NCBI GenBank assembly: GCA_030642545.1
Contig: DAOWNP010000007.1
Coordinates: 1 to 18,725, forward strand
Source of the DNA: Desulfobacteraceae bacterium
GTDB taxonomy: Bacteria; Desulfobacterota; Desulfobacteria; Desulfobacterales; DAOWNP01
Length of the DNA stretch: 18,725 bases
Direction of reading: 5' to 3'
How positions within the stretch are numbered: position 1 is the first letter of the stretch; every line of letters begins with the position of its first letter. Below the pieces are notes generated by a model. That model saw only the letters and a list, made by a program, of their open reading frames with translations, was not told the DNA's origin and did no database searches. The translations under genes were made by a program, and so were the position numbers. This document shows, piece after piece, positions 7,145-14,500 of the stretch.

Positions 7145-8395
7145 ATGTTAGATACTTTAGATACTTTAGAAAGTAATTCAAAATTATTAGAAAATACAGT
7201 GAAATCAAAACCGATTTGGGATATTTTTCCACATCTTAAATGTCCGCTTATAGGAATGTGTTTATCTGTAAATGAGCAAAAAAGGATATTGAAAAAAGCA
7301 GGACTCCCTCTTAAAAAAAAAACGCCGTATTATATTCATAATTTGATAATGACGTATGTAGATAAAAAAAACAGTGTGTCAGTAAAAACAGATCAGTACC
7401 TCAGGCATAAATATCGTAAAAGTATTTCAAAATTTGCCGATATAAAAGAGAAACAGTTAAAAAAAGAATGGGAAGCAAAACTCAGTTCAGGAAAAGTTGA
7501 GGAAATACTTTATGCTATTGCATTACGTTCTGATATTTCAGATGAATTTATTATGTATGTATATGGCGAAGTACATATGATGTGTCATGCAAATGTGGAT
7601 GATGTTATGAAATCAAGGAGAAGTCTTGAGCTGGAATTGCATGTTAATCAAAAACTTGCAGGGCTTCTTAATAGAGAAAAGGCAAGGATAAAACAACTTA
7701 AGCAGAAGAATGAAAGGCTTTCTAATGAATTAAAAGAGGCTAAATTTAGTATAAAAACAGCAAAAAAGCAGCAAAACAACAAACCAGTTGCAATAAATAA
7801 TGATTTAAAACTCCTGAATGCTGAAAATAGAGAATTAAAAGATAAGGTTAGTGAGCTTGAAACACAATCGTTATATATATCTGAAGAAGTTAATTTACTT
7901 GAGAGGCAGAAACGAAGAACTCAAATTAAAATGTTTGAATTGCAATCAATCAATAACCAGCTTACTGATGAAATAAATATTTTTATTTCTCAAAATTCTA
8001 CTTTCTCAAATTTCAAAGAAAAGTGTAATGGAGTGTGTAATGGGAAGTGTAGTGAAAAGTGTCAAACATGTACTGAATTCCAGACGTGTTCCAAGCGGAT
8101 TCTTCTTGTAGGTGGTATTACAAAAATGAAACAGTTTTACCGCAGCCTTGTTGAGTCTAATGGATATGAGCTTGATTATCATGATGGTTACATGAAAAAC
8201 GGGCATAAAAATTTAGAAAGCAGAGTTCTAAAATCTGATCTGATTATTTGTCCTGTAAATTGTAATAGCCATGGGGCATGTAATCGGATAAAAAAATTAT
8301 GTAAGAAACATAATAAATCAATAAAAATACTGCCAAACTCAAGCTTAAGTTCTGTATCAAGTGCATTGGTGGAAACTTTTCCAAGATTAAATTAA
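7145..8395 (+). CDS. DUF2325-domain protein with coiled coil and two Cys/His clusters
   Basis: The protein has 416 residues. The N-terminal part carries H30-x2-C33-x5-C39 (HLKCPLIGMCL) and later H144-x2-C147-H148 (HMMCHAN), possible ligands of one metal or haem site. Residues about 160-285 are a long Lys/Glu/Leu-rich coiled coil. A dense cysteine string follows at C294, C298, C302, C306, C309 and C315 (spacing x3, x3, x3, x2, x5). The C-terminal domain (about 318-410) matches DUF2325: RILLVGGITKM, the YHDGYMKNGH segment, DLIICP and VNCNSHGACNRIK, with further C369, C373, H376 and C379. No signal peptide is present, so it should be cytoplasmic. AGGAG lies 7 bp before ATG 7145. The divergent metalloregulator suggests a metal- or redox-linked role, but the biochemical function is not known to me. 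Confidence 0.78.
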   Translation: MLDTLDTLESNSKLLENTVKSKPIWDIFPHLKCPLIGMCLSVNEQKRILKKAGLPLKKKTPYYIHNLIMTYVDKKNSVSVKTDQYLRHKYRKSISKFADIKEKQLKKEWEAKLSSGKVEEILYAIALRSDISDEFIMYVYGEVHMMCHANVDDVMKSRRSLELELHVNQKLAGLLNREKARIKQLKQKNERLSNELKEAKFSIKTAKKQQNNKPVAINNDLKLLNAENRELKDKVSELETQSLYISEEVNLLERQKRRTQIKMFELQSINNQLTDEINIFISQNSTFSNFKEKCNGVCNGKCSEKCQTCTEFQTCSKRILLVGGITKMKQFYRSLVESNGYELDYHDGYMKNGHKNLESRVLKSDLIICPVNCNSHGACNRIKKLCKKHNKSIKILPNSSLSSVSSALVETFPRLN

Positions 8396-8954
8396 GAATT
8401 GTGCGGAATGCAGATTTTTAAAATCCTTCATACAATATATAGATTGTCACATAATTATCCGATTTTAAAAATTGGAACAAAGGCCAGAGGAGAGGAGATA
8501 ATACTAAAACGTATATCGTAGGCTGATAATTTAAGTGAAATTATTTATGTGATGATCTATAGCCTGCACATCGTAATATCTTTATACCGCATAAGTCTAA
8601 ATGTTGTGGTGTTACCGAGCCAACTTAAATTTCAGCAAATAAAAATGCGTTATGTACGTTCATAACCTGAATCCATGGCAAGTTAAATGTTTATCCGCCA
8701 GCTAATTCAAATGGACTTTTATGCGCATTTTTTGCTTTAGATAAAAATGGAACAAATAAATCCCCAGTCCGGCTTGTCTTATAGAGCTTGTTTTTTTAAC
8801 TCGTCTTTTTTGTTGTGCTAAAGGACACATATTCCAATACGCCGACGATCGATAACGCAGTGAAATTTAATATATGACTGTCTATACATATGAAATATCT
8901 GGTCTCTTTGTTTATTTTAACGCCGTCATCTCTTTCTGAAATTACCATTATATA
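8396..8954. other. Gene-free, dyad-rich region between convergent genes
   Basis: There is no convincing coding frame on either strand. Visible structures are: GATTTTTAAAATC (8413-8425) and CCGATTTTAAAAATTGG (8459-8475), two related palindromes just after the DUF2325 stop that may help end transcription; TCACATAA (8447-8454) / TTATGTGA (8545-8552); AGGCT (8520-8524) / AGCCT (8561-8565); and a nested dyad at 8622-8684 whose core GTTATG-TACGTT-CATAAC spans 8649-8666. Base composition is more mixed than in neighbouring intergenic gaps. It could be a decayed gene or mobile remnant; no family was recognised. Confidence 0.5.
8622..8684. repeat. Nested inverted repeat
   Basis: AACTT (8622-8626) pairs with AAGTT (8680-8684), TTCAG (8631-8635) with CTGAA (8667-8671), and the inner GTTATG (8649-8654) with CATAAC (8661-8666). 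The outer arms are interrupted and of unequal spacing. The inner 18 bp are a near-perfect palindrome. The form is reminiscent of a recombination site or a structured RNA, without a match to a known class. Confidence 0.45.
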
Positions 8955-10886
8955 CTAGAGATTACCATTAGCATCCAGTTTTAAGACATAAAAATCCCTG
9001 CCGCCATGATTTGGGGCTCCCGGAATATCAGTTGAAGTTGAATCAACAATTATCATATAACCTCCATCTGAAGTTTGATGGGCGGAATCTGTGCAGTTGT
9101 CTGATTCTTCACGACCGCTTCCCCCGTATAATCTTTGCCATATTATATCTCCTATAGAATTTATTTTTATGACATAGGTATCTCCGTTGCCATGATTTAC
9201 TGCTCCTGGTATATCCGTAGAACGTGAGATGCCAGCAATTATATAGCCACCATCAGATGTTTCTTCGATGGAGCTGGCTGACTCTTCACTGCTGCCCCCG
9301 TACATTTTTTGCCAGGTAACGTTTCCATCAATATCCAGTTTCACGACAAATACATCTGATTTACCATGGTTTCCGGAAATATCTGTTGATTGTGAATCTC
9401 CGACAACTATATAGCCGCCCTCTGATGTTTCCTGGATAAACCATGCATTATCATAACTATTACCCCCGTATTTTTTCTGCCATAAAACATTACCCGCACC
9501 ATCAAGTTTAAAAACATGATAATCATTTTGATCCGAAATACCAGGAATATCTGATGAAGTTGAATATCCGGTAACGATATATCCACCATCACTTGCAGGC
9601 TGAATAGCTCTCATTTCTTCAGTTCCATTACCGCCATACATACCATGCCATTCTTTCTTGCCATCAGCATCTGTTTTTATAATGTAATAATCTCCATCAC
9701 CGCCATGATAAGTTGTTCCCGGAATGGATGAATACGCTGTGCCTGCTATAATATAACCACCGTCATTTGTCGGTTTAACCATATTGGCACAATCATCGCC
9801 ATTATCAGTATATCCTTTTTCCCATACAACCTCACCTGAATTATCAAGTTTGACGACATAGTAGCCATTTATATTAATATTACTTTCCTGAACACCGGAT
9901 AAAATATATCCACCGTCCAGTGTCTGCTGAATAGAAAAAGCCTCATCATCTTCATCTGCTCCAATCATTTTCTGCCATTCAATAATTCCGGCAGGATCAA
10001 GTTTGACGATGTAAAAATCCATTTCGCCATTATTTACTACACCCGGAATATCGGTTGACCGTGAAGATCCGGCAATAATATACCCACCATCCAAAGTCTG
10101 CTGGCAGGTATGAATCTCTTCCTGATCACTACCGCCATACAGGTTTTGCCAGGTAGCGACATTAGCAATGTATTTTGAAAAGTGTGTCGTCGCAACCCTA
10201 ACCGTATTATTGATTGTATCCCGATCTTTTACTACCATATCTTCCCATTGTTCCGATACGTCATTAAAATATTTTACTGCAATTGCCTGTTCCTCAATAC
10301 CATGCCCGTCTACATAGCCATCGTTATCTTCATCATTATATGGAAAAATCAAGTCAACCGGGGCTGAAAAAGAAATGCCATCAGGTTCAAAATTAATGCA
10401 GTAACTGACCGGCTGATGGATTAGCCCGCCTGGAGTATATGAACTACTAATTGTGATGACAGTATCTTCTGATAATGCGCCGGCAGGAATTTCAATCTTT
10501 GTACCGAAAATGGAATTTTTCGGATCAGTTACCACTACGGTTCCACCATCAGAGCCTATCAATTCGGATACTCCCGGATCTTCAACGTTGATATACCAGG
10601 TATGTTTATTCTTAAAAGTAAAATACGATGCCTTAACCATAAGGATGTGCTGAGTCCCTCCAGGGGCAGTTGCCTCATATTCGTAAGTATTGCCGGATGA
10701 CGAGACTTCAGCTCCGTCCAGAAACCATTTGATACTTTCGTCCGGGAAAAAAACGTCAACATCAAAAAGTTGTTTTTCGCCAATTTGAAGCGTTAGCTGC
10801 TCTTCTGATGGCGTGGAAGAGATGATACAACTGTTAAAAAAAACAGAAAAAGTTAAAACGAGAAGCAGAATTAATATTTTTTTCAT
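8955..10886 (-). CDS. Predicted lipoprotein with seven tandem beta-propeller-type repeats
   Basis: The protein has 643 residues. An N-terminal signal with a lipobox-like FNSC (Cys20) suggests export and lipidation. Residues about 25-105 look like an Ig/Big-type beta domain. Residues about 108-240 resemble a ZU5-like module (GGTVVVTDPKNS, IEIPAGALSEDTVITIS) with an acidic DEDNDGYVDGHG loop that may bind calcium. From about 245 to the end there are seven repeats of 50-63 residues, each with W.k.YGG, then a DGGYI..G core, S.STDIPG and D.YvvKLD..G. Seven units would close one beta-propeller. GGAGG lies 9 bp before the ATG. It is more G+C-rich than the flanking genes, consistent with recent acquisition or different selection. 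It probably acts at the cell surface or in the periplasm; ligand and function are unknown. Confidence 0.82.
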   Translation of the reverse strand: MKKILILLLVLTFSVFFNSCIISSTPSEEQLTLQIGEKQLFDVDVFFPDESIKWFLDGAEVSSSGNTYEYEATAPGGTQHILMVKASYFTFKNKHTWYINVEDPGVSELIGSDGGTVVVTDPKNSIFGTKIEIPAGALSEDTVITISSSYTPGGLIHQPVSYCINFEPDGISFSAPVDLIFPYNDEDNDGYVDGHGIEEQAIAVKYFNDVSEQWEDMVVKDRDTINNTVRVATTHFSKYIANVATWQNLYGGSDQEEIHTCQQTLDGGYIIAGSSRSTDIPGVVNNGEMDFYIVKLDPAGIIEWQKMIGADEDDEAFSIQQTLDGGYILSGVQESNININGYYVVKLDNSGEVVWEKGYTDNGDDCANMVKPTNDGGYIIAGTAYSSIPGTTYHGGDGDYYIIKTDADGKKEWHGMYGGNGTEEMRAIQPASDGGYIVTGYSTSSDIPGISDQNDYHVFKLDGAGNVLWQKKYGGNSYDNAWFIQETSEGGYIVVGDSQSTDISGNHGKSDVFVVKLDIDGNVTWQKMYGGSSEESASSIEETSDGGYIIAGISRSTDIPGAVNHGNGDTYVIKINSIGDIIWQRLYGGSGREESDNCTDSAHQTSDGGYMIIVDSTSTDIPGAPNHGGRDFYVLKLDANGNL

Positions 10887-10934
10887 AATAAAAGTCCTCC
10901 ATAAAAATTTTTAACAATAACTATTTCGAGTTAG

Positions 10935-10948
10935 ACTGCGGTAGCAGT
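10935..10948. repeat. Small hairpin in the leader of the lipoprotein gene
   Basis: ACTGC (10935-10939) pairs with GCAGT (10944-10948) around a GGTA tetraloop. It lies about 50 bp upstream of the minus-strand lipoprotein start codon. The rest of the 216-bp gap between that gene and the tRNA shows no clear promoter. Confidence 0.4.
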
Positions 10949-11080
10949 TGGGTCCCATCTTGATTTTTGTACAAGTCTTACTCTTAAATGTTAAATGTAA
11001 TTATGTTCAATTCTCATAAAGTGCTGAAAGCTTAAGATGTGACCCTTATGTTCCTAATTTGTATTTAAACGTATTTAAAG

Positions 11081-11095
11081 CAGTCTAAAAGACTG
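11081..11095 (-). terminator. Candidate terminator hairpin downstream of tRNA-Glu
   Basis: CAGTCT and AGACTG form a 6-bp stem with a 3-nt loop, starting 8 nt past the encoded CCA end of the tRNA on the minus strand. It is followed there by CTTTAAATA, a weak U-rich tail. Confidence 0.4.
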
Positions 11096-11102
11096 AATTG
11101 AT

Positions 11103-11178
11103 TGGTGATCCCAACGGGATTCGAACCCGTGTTACCGGCGTGAGAGGCCGGCGTCCTAAACCACTAGACGATGGGACC
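11103..11178 (-). tRNA. tRNA-Glu (anticodon CTC)
   Basis: Reading the minus strand gives a 76-nt cloverleaf with the 3' CCA encoded. The acceptor stem is GGTCCCA / TGGGATC (one G-U pair) with discriminator A. The D-arm is TCGTCTAGTGGTTTAGGA. The anticodon stem CCGGC/GCCGG encloses the loop CTCTCAC, so the anticodon is CTC (Glu, codon GAG). The T-arm ACGGG-TTCGAAT-CCCGT is canonical. The overall sequence follows bacterial tRNA-Glu closely. GAA is the dominant Glu codon in such AT-rich DNA, so a separate TTC isoacceptor is expected elsewhere. Confidence 0.96.
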
Positions 11179-11211
11179 AGCTTAGTGCTTAACTTTGAAA
11201 GCTAAGAGCTA

Positions 11212-11238
11212 ACTATTAAATAGTTTAGGTTTTGTCAA
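11212..11238 (-). promoter_or_regulatory. Candidate tRNA-Glu promoter with A-tract upstream element
   Basis: On the minus strand a perfect TTGACA -35 box (11233-11238) is followed after 15 bp by AATAGT (11212-11217, 4 of 6 bases). The spacing is short. Initiation would fall some 25 bp before the tRNA 5' end. Directly upstream of the -35 box lie A-tracts carried by an 11-bp tandem repeat (11244-11265), as in UP elements of stable-RNA promoters. Confidence 0.5.
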
Positions 11239-11243
11239 TCTTT

Positions 11244-11265
11244 TTTTTAATCTGTTTTTAATCTG
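11244..11265. repeat. Perfect 11-bp tandem duplication
   Basis: TTTTTAATCTG occurs twice without a spacer (11244-11254 and 11255-11265) and is followed by a further T run. On the minus strand this gives A-tracts at about 12-bp intervals upstream of the tRNA -35 box. Confidence 0.8.
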
Positions 11266-11411
11266 TTTTTTTAAAATAATATAATTTGCGACTGAGTAAT
11301 TTTACAGATTTTTTGAAATTAAGCTGATAGCTTAAAATAAAATATTTTTAAATACCTCATATCTTTATATTCAACTTGCTAATTTTCTGAGCTAAGTATA
11401 TATTAATATTA

Positions 11412-11433
11412 AAATAATTATTAATAATTATTT
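11412..11433. repeat. Perfect 22-bp A/T-only palindrome
   Basis: The 22 bp are fully self-complementary, centred on TTAA (core TAATTATTAATAATTA). It lies about 150 bp upstream of the large membrane protein start. Chance symmetry is more likely in A/T-only DNA, but the length is notable. Confidence 0.55.
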
Positions 11434-11579
11434 AGTATCAAAACAGAAAATTGGCATAGTTCTGTTTATACCTGTCTTTTGCCTGAAAATAATACCTGAA
11501 AAAAATTCATTTTCTAACAGATTACTGCTATTAGAAACAGTCTGTTAATTTACCGGTGTTTTTGATAATGGGGTATCTA

Positions 11580-14500
11580 ATGAGGTATCTATTGAGACGA
11601 AATATTTTACTTCTTGTAAGTATATTTGAGATATGCTTTGCGGGTTTTGTTCAGGCACAAACAAAACCCTATGTTCCAAATCAGCTTGAAGTTTGGAAAG
11701 AATGGGTAATAGATGATAATAAAGAGTTATTATGCCCTTTTTTCTATAATGAAGCAAATCACTATGTATGTTTTATCCCAAACAAACTTACTCTTACCAT
11801 CAATAAAACAAAAGCAGTTTTTAAGCAAAAGTGGGTTGTTTTTAAGCCTTCATGGATTCCTCTTCCAGGAAGTGATATTTGTTGGCCAGCTCAGGTCTCA
11901 ATAGATGGAAATGAACCTGCTGTAATAATAAGGCAGAATAATATACCATCAGTTTTTCTTGAAACAGGGACTCATACTGTAGACGGGGAGTTTGTTTGGA
12001 ATAAGATTCCAGACTCTTTATCTATACCTGCGATAACTGGTATATTTTCATTAACATTAAATGATAAAAAAGTTTTAAATCCATATGTTGATGAAAACAG
12101 TAAAATCTGGATTCAAAAAACATCTTTTGAAAAAAAGAGCAGGGAAAATATAATAAATAAAACAGATATTTCTGTTTTTCGTCTTTTTGAAGATACAATA
12201 CCTTTTAAAATTTATACAATTGTAAGAATAATAGCATCCGGTGAAAAACGTTGTGAGAAAATTAATAATGTTATATTAAAAGATGCACAGCCTGTTTTTA
12301 TAAAAAGTGATCTGCTTGTAAAACCTTCTCCAGATAAAGGTTTTTTTGTGGAAATAGAGCCGGGGCAGTGGGATATTTTAATTGTCTCTGTAATAAACCG
12401 GAAGGTATATGAGATATCTCCTGTTAAAACTTCGTATGGAAATGAGATATGGGCATTTAAACCATATCCTGATTTCAGGAGAGTTGAAATATCTGGAGGG
12501 ACTGCTATAGATCCAATTCAGACCACTATGCCTGTAAAATGGCAAAAGTACAGTTCTTTTTTAATTAAAGAAGATGATACTTTAAAGTTTAAAGAGATAA
12601 AATTTAAAAGAGACAGGACTTTTTTTGATAAACTTAATTTAAACAGGGAGATGTGGCTTGATTTTGATGGTATGGGGTCAACAGTAAAAGACAAAATAAC
12701 AGGAGTACTCGGAAAAAGAAGATTTGTGGGAACAGAAAACGGGTCTTTTAAAATAGGGCGTATAACATTTAATAATAAAGATCAGTTAATTACAAAAAAA
12801 GATGAAACTTTAAGTGGCATTTGTGTTGAAAAAGGAGATATTGATTTAACAGCTGTTTTGCGTACAGGTGAAATTAAATCAGGAGACAGTATTCCTGCTG
12901 GCTGGAATGTGAATTTTGATACAGTAAGAGGATCTCTTCATCTTCCAACAGGATGGAAATTGTTAAAAGTTATTGGAGCTTCAACCACAGGTAGATCAGC
13001 CTGGTTTGATAAATGGTCTTTTATGGATTTTTTTATAATACTATTTATCTCTTCTATTGCATCTGTTGTGTTTATGTGGTGGTGGGGACCTGTTTTTTTC
13101 ACGGGTTTATTATTAACATGGCATTCGGCTTATTCACCACAGTTTTTGTGGATAATTCCTATAATAACCATATATCTTCATCAAGTGGTAAAAGAGAGTT
13201 CAAAGTCAAAATTCTATATTTTCCAGCGATTTATTATTAATGTTTGTCATAAAGGAACTCTTATTGTCTTTTTGTTTATTGTGATAATTTTTGTTTTTTT
13301 TCAAGTAAGATATGCTTTTTATCCTCAGCTGGAGCCATATTCAGAAAAATCTGTAATAGGGTTTATGAATGGTGGACAGCAGTTTTTGTTATCAGCTATA
13401 GATGAAGAGAAGACTGCTGTTGTCATGGAATCATCAGCTTCTTTTAAAAAAAATAAGATGTTTTTGCGGGGTAATAAGCGTTATTTACAAAGTGTACAGC
13501 AGCCAAAGCCTTTTTATGATATTTCATCAACAGCTTTGGCAGCTATTCAGACAGGATCTGCAATTCCTGCATGGAATGGGCGAAGTTATAATCTGATATA
13601 TGATGAGAATGCATTACAAAATACCAGGCTTAAATTATATTTTATTTCACCATTTGCAAACTGTATAATACATCTTGTAAGTTCTTTTTTTGTGATTATT
13701 ATGCTTTTAAAATTTTTTAAAAAAGATGTTTTAAATAACTCTATTAAAAATCGTTTAAAAGGTTTAATAACTCTGTTTATAATTCTATGTGTACTTTTTC
13801 AAAATCCGGTAAGTGGCAGATGCGAAAACAGTTTTCCTCCGGAAAAGCTTCTTGATGAATTGAAAAGCCGTCTTCAGGCAAAACCGGATTGTATTCCAAA
13901 TTGTGCTGAAATCAGCAGATTAAATATTAAAATATACGATAAAAAAACAGGTAATAAAACTGGTTATATTGTTGAGATTAAAGCTATGGTTCATGCTGGT
14001 ATCAAAACTTTTATACCGGTATCATCAGGAGATGATACCTTTGTAACAGATAAGGTTCTATTGAATGAAAATGAGTACGAAAATGTATTAAAATATAATA
14101 ATATTTACTGGATTCTTGTCCCAAAAGGTATTTCCCAGATTACCATTTTATCAAACACTACTTTAAATAAAACCTTAAAATTTTCATTTCCTGTAAAACC
14201 GAAAAAAGTTAGTGTAGCTGCACCTGCATGGGAAATAAGAGGACTTAAAGAGAATGGTTGTGTAGATAAATTTTTATTCTTAACAAAAAAAACGAAAAAA
14301 ACAGAAACATCTTATGACAAGCAATTAGATCAATCAAGTGTTTTTGTAAACTATTTGCAAGTAGAAAGAAAAATATCAATAGGTTTTAAATGGAATATTA
14401 AAACTATAGTAAAACCCATGTTCTATGAAAAAAGAGAGAAAACTGTTTTTGCTGCTATACCACTTTTAAATAATGAACTTGTAAAAACTCAGGGGCTTAA

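Larger units (their letters stand above)
11179..11579. other. AT-rich gap between tRNA-Glu and the large membrane protein gene
   Basis: This divergent intergenic region holds the tRNA promoter on the minus strand. It also holds an 11-bp tandem repeat (11244-11265), a 7-bp-stem hairpin TTAAGCT-GAT-AGCTTAA (11319-11335) and a perfect 22-bp A/T palindrome at 11412-11433. No coding frame was found and no convincing promoter for the downstream + strand gene could be assigned. A GTG at 11556 is in frame with that gene but has no good ribosome binding site. Confidence 0.55.

Noticed and set aside
8622..8684. Integron attC site
   Set aside because: One side has an ATTTAAC/GTTAAAT-like core, but the opposite core GTTGGCT does not fit GTTRRRY. 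There is no integron integrase or cassette array.
8608..8700. attL/attR-like copy of the tRNA-Glu 3' end, suggesting a tRNA-integrated island
   Set aside because: Only a 9-bp match (GTGTTACCG) is shared with the tRNA, which could easily occur by chance. No integrase gene is present.
8702..8830. Minus-strand 42-residue reading frame starting MCPLAQQKRR
   Set aside because: There is no ribosome binding site, the frame is short, and it resembles no family I know. It is treated as non-coding within the dyad-rich gap.
8941..8970. ATTACCATTA repeated on both sides of the lipoprotein stop codon as a target-site duplication
   Set aside because: The copies are only 10 bp apart with no inserted element between them; simple local duplication or chance is enough.
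13013..13240. Short alternative-frame reading frames inside the large membrane protein gene and other long genes
   Set aside because: They are overlapping frames within clearly coding, motif-consistent genes and have no ribosome binding sites of their own.
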